Program-made: the position numbers and the translations under genes
Origin: Fodinicola feengrottensis
Lineage (GTDB): Bacteria; Actinomycetota; Actinomycetes; Mycobacteriales; HKI-0501
Direction: 5' to 3'
Length of the DNA stretch: 64,000 nucleotides
Assembly: GCF_010993775.1 (NCBI RefSeq)
Contig: NZ_WOTO01000024.1
Coordinates: 56,072 to 120,071 of the forward strand
In this document: piece after piece, positions 8,989 to 18,953 of the stretch
How positions within the stretch are numbered: the stretch's first letter is position 1
Layout of the letters: each line of letters opens with the position of its first letter
The notes under the pieces: model-generated
What the model was told of the DNA's origin: nothing
What the model saw: the letters and a program-made list of their open reading frames with translations, nothing else
The model's database searches: none

Positions 8989-9759
8989 CTATCCCCGCAG
9001 GGCCGTGGTGACGGCGTACCGGTCGCCGCGCCACAACGCGCGTACGTGCTCGACCGGCTCACCAGCCTCGTCCCAGGTGTCGCGGTGCATCAGCAACATC
9101 GGCAACGCCGGGTTGGTGCCGAGCAGTTGCGCCTCCCGGGGCGACGCGAGCACGGTCTCGATGATTTCCTGGCCGGTCGTGAGCCGAATCCCGTACGCCG
9201 TCACGTACGTACGGTAAAGCGAGGTGGTCGGGTCGAAATCTTCAAGGATGGTGGGAAACCTGGCCAGCGAGACGTAGGTGCTCTCCAGCCCGATCGGCTC
9301 GTTCTCAGCGATCAGTAACCGCTCCAGGTGCACGACCTTGTCACCGTTGGCGATGCCGAGCTTGCCGGCCAGCACCGGGCCGGCGGCGATCACCTCACCG
9401 CGCACCGGCCGCCGCTGCGGGCTCATCCCGGCGTCGGCGAGCGACTCGGTGTAGCTGCGCAACACCAACGGCAGGATCAGTTTCGGCTCCGCGACGGTGG
9501 TTCCGCGACCGCGCGTACGGTGCAGCCGGCCGGCCAGCACCAGCTCGTCCAGTGCGCGTCTGAGCGTCTCGCGGGCACATCCCAGCTGCTCGACCAGCTC
9601 GCGTTCGGTCGGCACTGGATCGCCCGGCCGCAGGTCCGCCAGCATGGCCGACACCTGCCGGGCCACCGCGAAGTACTTGGGCACCCGGCCATGCTCCGGC
9701 ACGCCGTTGTTGACCGGCGGCAGCCCGGTCCGGCCACGCCACGGAATATCAGAAGGCAC
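8989..9759 (-). CDS. GntR/HutC-family transcriptional regulator (UTRA domain)
   Basis: DNA-binding repressor with an N-terminal winged helix at about residues 28-95 (LRPGDPVPTERELVEQLGCA, RETLRRALDEL, GRLHRTRGRGTTVA) and a C-terminal UTRA ligand domain (VVHLERLLIAENEPIGLEST, TGQEIIETVLASPREAQLLG, MHRDTWDEAGEP). Length 256 is typical for HutC types. The start is GTG 9759. The gene is intact in one frame. Its position near the phosphonate operon and the TCTAGA dyads in front of that operon suggest it senses a phosphonate or a related metabolite. A role for the adjacent cell-wall-binding or GH26 genes cannot be excluded. Confidence 0.85.
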   Translation of the reverse strand: MPSDIPWRGRTGLPPVNNGVPEHGRVPKYFAVARQVSAMLADLRPGDPVPTERELVEQLGCARETLRRALDELVLAGRLHRTRGRGTTVAEPKLILPLVLRSYTESLADAGMSPQRRPVRGEVIAAGPVLAGKLGIANGDKVVHLERLLIAENEPIGLESTYVSLARFPTILEDFDPTTSLYRTYVTAYGIRLTTGQEIIETVLASPREAQLLGTNPALPMLLMHRDTWDEAGEPVEHVRALWRGDRYAVTTALRG

Positions 9760-9802
9760 GACCGCAGCCTACGCACCACAAGCGAGGCCGTAGGCTCGGC
9801 CG

Positions 9803-10813
9803 GTGCGGCGGTTTGTCCGGATAAGTTGTTGTTGCCTGGCGATGGTGCTGGTGCTCGCGGGTTGCGCCGCTGCGCCGCGTCCAGAGCCGGCCTGCCGAGT
9901 TTCCCAGACGTTGGTGCCGTCGTGCGGCGTTTGGTGGGGCGTGGCAGCGAATCCGCTGGCGGGAGAGTCGTGGGATCAGGCGCTGCTGGCGTACGAGTCG
10001 CGGATGGGCCGGCGGGTGGACATCGCGCATTTCTACCACCGCGACCGCGAACTGTTCCCGACCGCTGACGAAATCCGCCGCGCCGACCAGCGTTTTTTTC
10101 TTCTGGAGAACTGGAAACCCGAAGCCGGTCACAGCTGGGCGCAGGTGGCCGCTGGTGCGGTCGACGGCGAGATCGATCGGGAAGCGGCGTACCTGAAGGC
10201 AAACTTCACCAAGCCGTTCTTTCTCGTCGTCCACCACGAGCCGGAGAACGAGGTCGACCAGGCGAGTTCTGGCTTCACCGCGAAGGACTACGCGGCGATG
10301 TTCCGGCATGTCGTGGTGCGCCTGCGATCCGACGGCGTACGCAACGCCGTGACGGTGATGAACTACCTCGGCACCCCGAAATGGGGCGGCCAGCCATGGT
10401 TCGACCAGCTCTATCCCGGCGATGATGTGGTGGACTGGGTCGCTGAGGATCCGTACGTCTTCGGCTCCAACCCGCTGTGGCGTACGGGCTTCGCCGGCAC
10501 CGTGAATCGGCGAGACTTCGCGGACCCGTCCTGGCCGGGCTTCTATGACTGGGCAATGCGAAAACATCCCGGCAAGCCGATCATTCTGGCCGAGTGGGGA
10601 GTGGACGAGCAGCCCGGCCAGCCGGCCGCCAAGTCCGGCTATTTCGCCGCGGTGCCGGCCGGGTTGCGACATTTTCCTGCTGTCAAAGCGCTTGTCTACT
10701 GGAACGCGGCCGCAACCAACCCGGTCGGCGCCACCCGGATCGACTCGTCCGGCCGGTCGTTGACCGCTTTTCGTTCGCTGTCAGGAAACACCGTCGTGAA
10801 CGTACGACACTAG
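9803..10813 (+). CDS. GH26-like (beta-mannanase family) lipoprotein
   Basis: GTG 9803 gives a lipoprotein signal (MVLVLAGC lipobox) and 336 residues in one frame. The (beta/alpha)8 family-26 pattern is visible: VVHHEPEN fits the acid/base glutamate after strand 4, and [10 protein letters not shown] fits the nucleophile glutamate of strand 7. [20 protein letters not shown] is the conserved stretch between them. Family 26 enzymes cleave beta-mannans or related beta-glycans, and in actinomycetes many such lipoproteins have unknown substrates. It is divergent from the GntR gene with only 43 bases between, so they share a promoter region. Hydrolysis of beta-glycan at the outer face of the membrane is inferred from the retained catalytic residues. 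Confidence 0.75.
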   Translation: MRRFVRISCCCLAMVLVLAGCAAAPRPEPACRVSQTLVPSCGVWWGVAANPLAGESWDQALLAYESRMGRRVDIAHFYHRDRELFPTADEIRRADQRFFLLENWKPEAGHSWAQVAAGAVDGEIDREAAYLKANFTKPFFLVVHHEPENEVDQASSGFTAKDYAAMFRHVVVRLRSDGVRNAVTVMNYLGTPKWGGQPWFDQLYPGDDVVDWVAEDPYVFGSNPLWRTGFAGTVNRRDFADPSWPGFYDWAMRKHPGKPIILAEWGVDEQPGQPAAKSGYFAAVPAGLRHFPAVKALVYWNAAATNPVGATRIDSSGRSLTAFRSLSGNTVVNVRH

Positions 10814-11244
10814 TTGCTGCTCCATCTGCTCCAGTACGAGCGGCCAAGCGGCTTCGGCACGGTCGCGCAGCTCCGCCCGCGGGAAACCGGCGTGGGGGTG
10901 AGGCGTACCAACGTGCCCTCGGCGGCCGGGGAGAACTCGACCGTGACGACCGTCTCGGCACCCTCGGTGCCGCCGGCTCCGGTCACCCAGGTGAGCTCGA
11001 CCAGCCGGCCGGGCTCCAAACGCAGAAACCGGCCGTAATGCGGGTGCAGGGTGCCTTGGAACGCGGTGGCGAAGAAGAACGGCACGTCGATCGCCGGCTT
11101 CATCAGCACCGACTCCGGGACCGCGAACCAGACACCGAACTGTTCGGTCCAGGCGGTGAAAAGCGCGTCGGGAGTGAGCGGCATTCGCCGCTGGACGGTC
11201 AGGGCGTATGGCCGGTCGGACAAATCCGGTACGCAGCGAGTCAT
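10781..11244 (-). CDS. SRPBCC (AHSA1/START-like) domain protein
   Basis: Small cytoplasmic protein with the helix-grip fold. [39 protein letters not shown] and [18 protein letters not shown] match AHSA1-type proteins, which bind hydrophobic ligands or act as Hsp90 activators. Function in bacteria is mostly unknown. The strong AGGAGG site before ATG 11244 fixes the start. The frame changes in a C-run near 10905; the corrected tail reads [20 protein letters not shown] and stops at 10781. That places the 3' end inside the convergent GH26-like gene by about 33 bases. Without the correction it stops at 10810 with an unnatural tail. Confidence 0.75.
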
Positions 11245-11316
11245 AAAATGCCTCCTCAGGTATATGACCTACTGAGAATATAGTGAGGACGAGAGATGGT
11301 CAAACCGTGAGAGGGC

Positions 11317-11355
11317 AAAAAAAAAAGAACGAGCATCCGACAAGGGAGGCTCGTT
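11317..11355 (-). terminator. Intrinsic terminator on the minus strand
   Basis: On the minus strand AACGAGC (11355-11349) pairs with GCTCGTT (11334-11328) and is followed by C and a run of about ten T. The gene it would serve is not evident, because everything upstream on this strand is the 5' region of the oppositely directed HelD gene. Confidence 0.65.
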
Positions 11356-11435
11356 GTGGTAAATTATGTTGCTGAGAAAACTACAAAAACGACACATAAA
11401 TCCATTGGCATCAAAGATACCAAGGAGCTGCTTCG

Positions 11436-13767
11436 TTGTCAAGCCCAGTGTCCGGCACTAAGCCGGATCCTTTGAGTAACGGTACCGAATTTCGCGAGAG
11501 TGAGCTGGAAAGCGAGCGTAAGTATCTGGCCGTTCTGTACCGCCATCTCGACGGGCAGCGGGAAACCACCGAGCAGCGGCTCCGTGAGGTGCTGGGCCAG
11601 GGCATTGGCGGGACGCCCGGTGCGCAGGTCGAGCGGGATGCCTCGTACTCGATGTATGCCGATCGGCTGGCGCAGCTCCGGTCGGTCGACTACGGGCTGT
11701 GTTTCGGCCGGCTCGACCTGACCAACGACGACCGGTTCTACGTCGGCCGGCTCGGTCTTTTCGACCCTGCCAACGACTATGAGCCGCTGCTGGTGGACTG
11801 GCGGGCGCCGGCCGCGCAACCGTTCTACACGGCGACCGCCGCGACTTCCAGCGGAGTACGGCGGCGCCGGCACGTGAAGATGCGCGGCCGGCAGGTCACC
11901 GGCATCGACGACGAGATCTTCGATTTGGCGTCTTTGAATGACGCCGATATCAGCACACTGAACGGCGAAGGCGCGCTGCTCGCTGCCCTCAACGCCAACC
12001 GTACGGGCACGATGGGTGACATCGTGGCGACCATTCAGGCCGAGCAGGACGCGGTGATCCGCGCCCATTCCGACGGTGTTCTGGTCGTACAAGGTGGTCC
12101 TGGCACCGGAAAGACCGCGGTCGCTCTGCACCGCGCCGCGTTTTTGCTTTACACCCACCGCAAACGGCTGCGCAAGCAGGGCGTTCTGGTGCTCGGGCCC
12201 AATGCCACCTTCGTTCGCTACATCGCCGATGTGCTGCCATCGCTGGGGGCGAAACCGACGTCTTGCTCTCCGACCTCGGCGACCTGCTGCCCGGGCTGAC
12301 CGCGACCGGCACCGAGTCGCCCAAGGTGGCCGCGGTGAAGGGCCGCGCGGCGATGGTCGGGGTGCTGGCCGCGGCCGTACGAGACCGGCAGGATGCCCGA
12401 GTCGATGCTGGAGGTGACCGTCGACAGCTACCCGTTGCGGCTGAACAGGCAGACCTGCGTGAAAGCGCGCGACCGCGCCCGGTCGTCCCGGCAGCCCCAC
12501 AACCTCGCCAGGGCGAATTTCGCCCGTGCCATCGTCCGGGCGTTGAGCGACCAGTACGCACGCAAGCTCGGTGACAAGTTCCTGCAGCGTGGGGACATGG
12601 AGGACGTGCGTTCCGAGCTTCGGGAGGACCCGGCCGTCCAAGCCGCGATCAACAACCTGTGGCCGCTGCTCACGCCGGAGCGGCTGCTCACCGATCTTTT
12701 CGCCAGCGACCGCCGGTTGCAGATCGCCGCCGGCCGTTTTTCCGCCCAGGACAGGGCATTGCTGCGGCGCCGGCCCGGATCGCCGTGGACGCCGGCGGAC
12801 GTACCGCTGCTGGACGAGGCCGCCGAGCTGCTCGGGCAGGACAACCGGGAGGCCGAGCGGCAGGCCGCGCTGGCCGCCGCCCGCGGGTCGTCGAATACGC
12901 GCAGGGTGTGCTGGAAGTGATGACCCCGGCGGACCACGCCGACGAGGAAGTCCTGCAGGCGATGGACGCGATTTCCGCGCAGCAGCTGGCAAATCGCTAT
13001 AGCAGCAAGGAATATGAGACGACCGCGGAAAAGGCCGCCGCGGATCGGCAGTGGACCTTCGGACACGTCATCGTCGATGAGGCGCAGGAGCTGTCCTCGA
13101 TGGCGTGGCGGTCGCTGATGCGGCGCTGCCCGAGCCGGTCGATGACCATTGTCGGTGACATCTCGCAGCGGTCGGTGGCGGCCGGCGCCGGCTCGTGGGC
13201 CGAGGTTTTGCGGCCGTACGTCAGGGATCGCTGGCGGATGGCCGAGCTGACGGTGAACTACCGGACGCCGGACGAGATCATGTCCGTGGCCGCCGACGTG
13301 TTGGCCGAGGTCAGCACTGATGCGACCGCGCCCCGGTCGGTACGCAGCACCGGCGTGCCGCCGTGGCGTCTGGCCGTGTCAGCCGCCACTGGCTGGCCGA
13401 CGAGGTGGCCCGCGCGGTGCAGACCGAGCTGGCCGCGATCGGCGAGGGCACCCTCGCCGTCATCGTCCCGGAGGCCCAGGTGGGCGCGCTGGCCCTGGCG
13501 CTCGCGCAGGCTCTGCCGGCGGCTTTCCTGGCACCCAAGGGATCTCTCGCCCGAGCCGCGGTGATGTCCGCGACCCAGTCCAAGGGCCTGGAATTCGATG
13601 CCGTCGTGCTGGTCGAACCACAGTCCATTGTGGACGAGTCGGAATATGGCTGGAACGACCTCTACGTCGGCATGACGCGACCCACCCAGCGGCTCGGTGT
13701 CCTGCACAGCACGCCGTTGCCAGCGGCACTGGCCGGTCTGTCCGATCGGTCGCTGGAGCCGGCCTAG
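11436..13767 (+). CDS. helD: HelD-type RNA polymerase-associated helicase-like ATPase
   Basis: UvrD/Rep-like ATPase that releases stalled RNA polymerase from DNA; some actinobacterial relatives (HelR) give rifamycin tolerance. TTG 11436 is used because AAGGAG sits 8-9 bases before it. The N-terminal helical arm (ELESERKYLAVLYRHLDGQR) is typical of HelD. Other motifs are Walker A GGPGTGKTAVALHRAAFLL, Walker B FGHVIVDEAQELSSMAWR, motif III MTIVGDISQRS, motif IV NYRTPDEIM, motif V SATQSKGLEFDAVVL and motif VI YVGMTRPTQRL. About 770 residues are spread over four frames with breaks near 12260, 12380, 12890 and 13375. All catalytic motifs survive, so I infer indel errors rather than decay. Confidence 0.85.
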
Positions 13768-13778
13768 GTTTTCCCGCT

Positions 13779-13801
13779 GGGGCCGCCTGACCGGCGGCCC
13801 C
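13779..13801. terminator. Hairpin between convergent genes
   Basis: GGGGCCGCC and GGCGGCCCC form a perfect 9-base stem with loop TGACC, 11 bases past the HelD stop and before the VOC gene end. No U-run follows. A terminator role is inferred from position. Confidence 0.6.
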
Positions 13802-13844
13802 GCTGCCCTGCTGGTCTGCGTCAGACTGATCTGGTTGTGTTGCG

Positions 13845-14216
13845 TCAGGCTGGTCCTGCGACCCCGATCAGGTGGCCCTCGGGGTCGGTGAACTGGCCGA
13901 CGACCAGCTTGCCGGGCGCCCCCTCCGGTCCCATCCGGCGTTTCCCGCCGAGGCTCTCGGCCTTACGCAGCGCCGCCTCCACATCCGGGACGCCCACGTA
14001 GAACAGGACCCGGCTCTCGTATCCCTGCCCACCGGCAACCCCACCGTTGATCCCGTCCGCGCCGCCGGTGACGAACCCGTACTGCCCCGGCGCCGACACC
14101 GCTTCGGTGGAGGCGTCCCCGACGTCGTACGTCCAGCCGAACAGCTCGCCGTAGTAACCGCGAAGCATGGCCGGGTCCTGGCCGATGATCTCGAAATGCA
14201 CCACTGCGTCTGCCAT
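13845..14216 (-). CDS. VOC-family (glyoxalase/dioxygenase fold) protein
   Basis: 123-residue protein with paired beta-alpha-beta-beta-beta modules. MADAVVHFEIIGQDPAMLRG is the first strand and helix with a metal-ligand-position His, GYYGELFGWTYD the family turn, VLFYVGVPDVEAALRKAESL the second module, and GQFTDPEGHLIGVAG the closing strand with the usual Glu/His pattern. ATG 14216 is chosen because the reading upstream is unlike the family. Members bind divalent metal and act as lyases, isomerases or resistance proteins, and this subgroup is mostly uncharacterised. It is intact and stands alone, converging on HelD. Confidence 0.85.
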   Translation of the reverse strand: MADAVVHFEIIGQDPAMLRGYYGELFGWTYDVGDASTEAVSAPGQYGFVTGGADGINGGVAGGQGYESRVLFYVGVPDVEAALRKAESLGGKRRMGPEGAPGKLVVGQFTDPEGHLIGVAGPA

Positions 14217-14363
14217 GACTCTCCTCTTGTGACGCCATCGGTTGGGCGCTTCACCAGATAGTCGGAACCGGATCCAAGATTTCGACAGTGCTGACCTTAG
14301 TGAGGGTGGTGGAAAAACGGGGCATTTCGGCCCCAAACGTCACCCTCGTGGAAGGGATAGGGG

Positions 14364-15668
14364 TTAGTGGCGGATGCAGGCGAAGAGGTGGCGGCCGTAG
14401 TTGCCGGCGTACGGGCCGACGCCGTCGCTGTCCGGGCCGAGGTTGATGATTTCGTCGAAGGTGCCGTGTTCGGCGAGGAAGCCGGCGATGCGGGGGGTGT
14501 CCCAGCCGGCGAGGCTGGTGCCGAACCAGGCTTCGTGGTCCTGGCCGGTGTCCAAAAAGAGCACCTTGCCGGTCACCTCGTCCAGCAGCCGGACGAGTTC
14601 GGCTGGACCGATGGTGCCGCGGCCGAGGGCGAAGTGGTGCAGGAGGCTGAAGCAGGAGACCACGTCCCAGCGGCGGCCGGCGGCGGCCAGGAAGTCCTCG
14701 CACTGTCTAATGTGGACGACGCTGGCTGGCAGGCCGTAGACGGCCGAGCCGAGCGGTTGGGCGAGCGGGTCACGTTCGACGCCTTCGGCGAGGAATCCGG
14801 CGGCGCTCATCTGGGCGACGAACCATCCGTAGCAACTCGCCACGTCCAGATAGGATCCAGGCGAAATTCCGCGCGCGGAAAGGAAAGCCTGCATCTTTTC
14901 CAGCCGGTCCGTGCACTGGCGGACCAACGTCCAGCCGCGCTCCAGCTCCGGCGCTGGCAGAGGCTGATAAAGCTCCTTCGTTCCGTCCAGCCAGCTCATC
15001 CGCAGCAACAGATCCTGCAGTGGAGTGCTCGCGGTGGTCCGCTTCACCGTCACCGGGACAGTGGTTTCCCCAGCGGCATAAGCCAAAGCGATCCGGTGGT
15101 GGCCGTCGAGTACGCCGAAATACTCCGAGCCTCGGATGCGTTCCACCAGGATCGGGTCGGCCGGGCCGCTTTGGTTCGCTCTTGGCTCGTACGATGAACT
15201 TTCCTTGCGAGCAAGGAAATCGCGGGCGACCTCGACAACCCCGGCCGGCGCGTCGGCCCAGAAATAGCTGCCGCTGGTTTTCAGGCAACGCAACCCGAGC
15301 TGTCCGTACGGGCTGGCCAGGATCTGCTCGTCGGTGAGGGCGCCATCCGCGGCGAGCAACTGTACGTGTGGACCGGCGGCGAGGGGCGTCGTCGACGGCC
15401 ACAGCAAATCGCCGGTGGCCTGGGAAAATTCCTTGGGACTGAGCCCGCCCTGCGCGCCCAGCAACAGCTGATCGATAGCGACCATCGAAGATTGCGACGG
15501 TCGCAGGAAAGTCCGCGACAGCCGCAGGCGTACCGGCGCGGGCACCGATCGGCGAGCGGCCCCAGTCGCCCGGTCGGCCAGTGCGACAGCGGTTACCCGG
15601 CCGCGGGCGGCGGCCCGGCGGCCACGGAACCGGGCCGCGTTCAGGGCTCGGCGGGGGAGAGACTTCAT
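14364..15668 (-). CDS. ParB-like domain fused to SAM-dependent methyltransferase, exopolysaccharide locus
   Basis: 434-residue cytoplasmic protein, intact, whose ATG 15668 overlaps the flippase stop (ATGA). After a basic N-terminus (MKSLPRRALNAARFRGRRAA), residues of about 100-190 carry a ParB/sulfiredoxin-like segment (ILVERIRGSEYFGVLDGHHR, then IALAYAAGETTVPVTV), a fold often used for nucleotide hydrolysis or kinase activity. Residues from about 265 form a class I methyltransferase: SYLDVASCYGWFVAQMSAAG is motif I, GVERDPLAQ the acidic loop, and WDVVSCFSLLHHF motif II. As last gene of the eight-gene exopolysaccharide operon it could methylate a glycan or lipid carrier, or modify an end group to stop chain growth. 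The substrate is unknown. Confidence 0.7.
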   Translation of the reverse strand: MKSLPRRALNAARFRGRRAAARGRVTAVALADRATGAARRSVPAPVRLRLSRTFLRPSQSSMVAIDQLLLGAQGGLSPKEFSQATGDLLWPSTTPLAAGPHVQLLAADGALTDEQILASPYGQLGLRCLKTSGSYFWADAPAGVVEVARDFLARKESSSYEPRANQSGPADPILVERIRGSEYFGVLDGHHRIALAYAAGETTVPVTVKRTTASTPLQDLLLRMSWLDGTKELYQPLPAPELERGWTLVRQCTDRLEKMQAFLSARGISPGSYLDVASCYGWFVAQMSAAGFLAEGVERDPLAQPLGSAVYGLPASVVHIRQCEDFLAAAGRRWDVVSCFSLLHHFALGRGTIGPAELVRLLDEVTGKVLFLDTGQDHEAWFGTSLAGWDTPRIAGFLAEHGTFDEIINLGPDSDGVGPYAGNYGRHLFACIRH

Positions 15669-17258
15669 GAGTAGTTTTCCTTTAGCGAAGCGGGTCGATG
15701 GGTGATCAGTGGCCGCAGCCTGCGCGGCACCATGCTGGCGAAAGAGTCGAGGGCGAGCAGGTCCGGCCGGCTCAGCAGGGCCACCGCGTAGACGACGCAG
15801 CTCACGCCGACGACGAGGGCGGCGGACCACCAGTGCAGGCCGAAGAAAAACCGCAGGGCCAGTGGCGGCAAGCCGAAGCAGACCACAGTCAGGCCGGCAA
15901 CCCACCACACCGCGTTGGTGAAGGGGGTCATCTGTAGTTGGCCGCGGACCTGAAGCAGCGGCAGGACGTTGCGAACAACGATCGCGGCCGCCCATCCGAT
16001 GGCCGCGCCGAGCATGCCCATGGACGGGATCAACAGGATGTCCAGCGCCAGGTCGACCAGCAGCGCGAGAGCGTTGTTGATCAGGCTGCGCCCGCTGCCG
16101 CCGGCCATCAACAATACGGTGTCCACCGGCCCGCAGACCGCGGAAACCACCGTTGAGACAGCCAAAAGTACGACGACGAGGTCACCGGTCGCGTACGTGC
16201 CGCCGAAAATCGACAGCAGCAGCGGCGCGAGGCCAATGCTGATCAGATAGAGCGGCCAGGTCACCGCCATGGTCCAGGCGGTGGTCACCTGGAAGACCCG
16301 CTCGGCGGCCACTCGGTCGCCGCGGGCCAGTAGTTTTGAGAGCTGTGGAGCCAAAACGTTCTGTACTGCCAACGCGACCAACTGGCCGACACCAGAAATC
16401 GGGTGGCCGCGGTGTAAACGGCGGCTTCGGTGGGCGAGCGCAGCACCGCCACCAGGATGATATCGGCGCGCTGCAACAGGATCTGGCAGATCCGGGCGAT
16501 CGCCCGCGGCATCGTGTACGCCCAGTATTCGCGGGTCACCGCGGCTGCCCCGATCGGGCTTGGCCGGCGTTGGGTCTCGGCCTCCCGTACCAGCCGGAGC
16601 AGCCACCACCAGCCGACCACCAGCCCGACGCCGTACGGGATGGCCCAGGCGATCGACAGCCAGGCGAGCGAGGCCCCGGCAAGCGCGGCCAGCGCCACCG
16701 CGGCGACCTGCAGCAGGCTCCGCCCGACCCGTTCCACCAGCGCGGACGGTCGCATCGACCCGTAGCCGCGGGTTGCCGCGATGACCGTGTCGTAAACCCC
16801 GGCGACAGGAACGAAAACCGCCAACGCGAGCAGTCCCACGACGACTTCGTGCTGGTCGGTCGCGCCGCCCACCAGCGGTGCCAGCGGCGGGCCGGCGACC
16901 AGCATCGCGGCCCCACACACCAGGCCGGCGATGAGCACGGACCGCAGGCACACCCGCAGGCAGACGCGGGCCGCGGACGTACGTCGCTCCACCAGGTAGT
17001 GCGGCAGCCAGCGGGCCAGCGACACGTCCGACCCGAGTTCGGCGATCGCGATGGCGACCAGGAAAACCGAGGTGGAGCGAAAAAAAAAAAACTGCCGGCC
17101 ACCTCGGCCGGCACCCGGTTGGTGACGATCGCGACCACCGCGAAGGTGGCGACCGCGGAGATGCCGGCACCGATCAGGTTCGCGGTGCCGCCGCGGGCGA
17201 TCGCCCCGAGGCTGCCGGCCGGGGAGCCGGTGACCGGGGTGATCCGGGCCGTCGTCAC
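15665..17258 (-). CDS. Polysaccharide flippase (Wzx/MATE-type oligosaccharide exporter)
   Basis: Polytopic membrane protein with about 12-14 hydrophobic segments; it should move lipid-linked repeat units across the membrane. GTG 17258 overlaps the stop of the Wzz-kinase gene (GTGA). N-terminal GAIARGGTANLIGAGISAVA is the classic flippase first helix, and later SASWSRWQYR and LFGGTYATGDLVVVLLAVS type segments lie in other frames. Breaks are near 17081-17091, inside a run of ten A on the + strand, and near 16390. The C-terminal basic tail (PRRLRPLITHRPASLKEN) is cytoplasmic. Corrected length is about 530 residues, normal for Wzx or MurJ-like exporters. Operon context favours Wzx. Confidence 0.8.
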
Positions 17259-18890
17259 GACCGGTCGGCCCCCGCCGGCTCGGGTTCGGCCGGCGCCTTG
17301 GACCGTGGTGACGGCCGTTTCGGCGCGACGGCTGCCGCGGCGTCTGGCGCGTGCGTACGCGCGACTGGCCCACCATCGGACACCGACGGGCCAGCGTCCG
17401 GAGCGGTCAGGAACACCCCGAGCACCTCGCCGCCGCAACGGGTCAGCTCGTCGCTCGCGGCCCGCAGGTCGCGCAGCCGGGTACGGCCGGAAGTCGCGGA
17501 CAGGATGACGGCGGTCGCTGAGTTCGCCAGCGCCAAACCGTCGGCACCGGCCGCTTCTCGTGCGCACAACACGACATAGTCGGCGTGCTGCGTAAGGACC
17601 CCCAGCTGCCCGCCCCCACCGCTCGGAGAGCAGCCGATCGGCGGCCTCTTCCGGTTCGGTGCCGCTGGCCAGGAAAGACAGCCAGCCGCGGCTGCGGCCG
17701 GCGCAGCACCTTCAACGCCTCCCGGCGGCGCAGCAGCACCTCGGACAGGCCTGGCGACGGCATTTCCTCGACCAGGTCGGTCAGCCCGCCGCGGGCCGAG
17801 TCGACCAGGATCACCGAGCTGTCGGCGCGTACGAGTGAGACCGCCAACCGGACCGCGGCCGGCAACGCCGAGTCGTCGCACACGCCAGCGACCAGCAGCG
17901 TCGCCGGTACGGACGGGACGCCGACGGCGACCGTGATCCGCCGGGACCGATCGTCCTCGGTGATGGGCGCGGCCGGGTCGGAGAACAGTTTGGGCAGGTC
18001 AGCGCCGGTGCGTACGATCGGACCAAGGCCTGCGAAACCGGCCCGTTCCAGGTCGGCGGGCGCGTGCACGCGGTCGTCGGCGAGCGCCAGCCAACCGGCC
18101 AGCGCGGCCGCCGCGAGCAGCCCGAGCACCAGCCCAGCCAGCGCGTAGACCGCGAGGCCCAGGCCGGTCGACGCGGTCGCCGCCGGCGTGATGACCTCGC
18201 CCGGGTCCGGCGGGTTGGTTCGCAGGTCGCTGAGGGTGGCCTGCAGCTTCGCCAGCTGCGCCGAGTAGACGGTCAGCTGCTGCGTCAGCACCTGCCCGCG
18301 CGGCGAGGTGGCCGGAGTCTTCGCGAGCTCGCCGGCGGTCGACGACATGGACGCCTGCACTTTGGCCGCTTCGGTGGTGTGTAAAGGCGCAGCTCGGCGG
18401 CATCGTTCACGGCCGCCCGCTGGGCCCGTACGGCCAAATACGCGGTAGCGAAGGCGTTCGCCCCGTGAAGTGCGCTGTCGTTCGTACGCGCCGCATAACT
18501 GATCTCAAGCACCTGCGTGTTGCTCGGGTTGTCGACCGTCACCCGGCTCGCCAGCGTCGCGTTGTCGTCGGTGGACCCGAGGTCCTTCTTCGCCGCGTTG
18601 ACGACCGCGTCGCCGCTGATCAGCGCGGCCTCGGTCTGCAGGTTGGTGAGGTTCTGCCCGCGCGCGCCGGTCGAGTACGGGTTGCCGTCCAGCGGGTTGA
18701 TCAGTACGGCCGCGGTCGCCACCGTGCTGCCGGGACGGACCAGCCCAGCGGCTACCGCGCAACCGGCCACCGCGACCAGGACGACCAGGACGACCAGAAG
18801 CACCGGCCACCGGCCGCGCAGCCGGGGCCAGATCCAGCCGAGGCCGCGTCGGTGGGGGGACACGTATCCAGGCTCACTCACCGCAGTCAC
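17255..18890 (-). CDS. Wzz/chain-length determinant with degenerate BY-kinase domain
   Basis: N-terminal Wzz module: a cytoplasmic leader, transmembrane helix (LLVVLVVLVAVAGCAVAAGL), periplasmic domain with coiled part (LTVYSAQLAKLQATLSDLR) and second helix (AVYALAGLVLGLLAAAALAG). The cytoplasmic C-terminal part resembles CpsD-type tyrosine kinases, but where Walker A should be (about LLVAGVCDDSALPAAVRLA) there is no GxxxxGKS, and Walker A' is reduced to VILVDSARGG. It is probably catalytically dead, a structural or regulatory partner for polymerisation. GTG 18890 is the start. Two frame breaks lie near 18360 and 17620. Its end overlaps the flippase by 4 bases. Confidence 0.7.
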
Positions 18891-18953
18891 CTACCGCATT
18901 GTTCCGGTATGGATAAGGACAATTCGACCGACCCCCTATCGGCCCCAACCCGT

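Noticed and set aside
11356..11435. Rifamycin-associated element upstream of helD
   Set aside because: The palindromic GGGGCTTGCGGCAAGCCCC-like element known before some helR genes was not found here.
11439..12992. 517-residue minus-strand frame opposite helD
   Set aside because: It is a shadow of the plus-strand HelD coding sequence; the + strand carries all helicase motifs.
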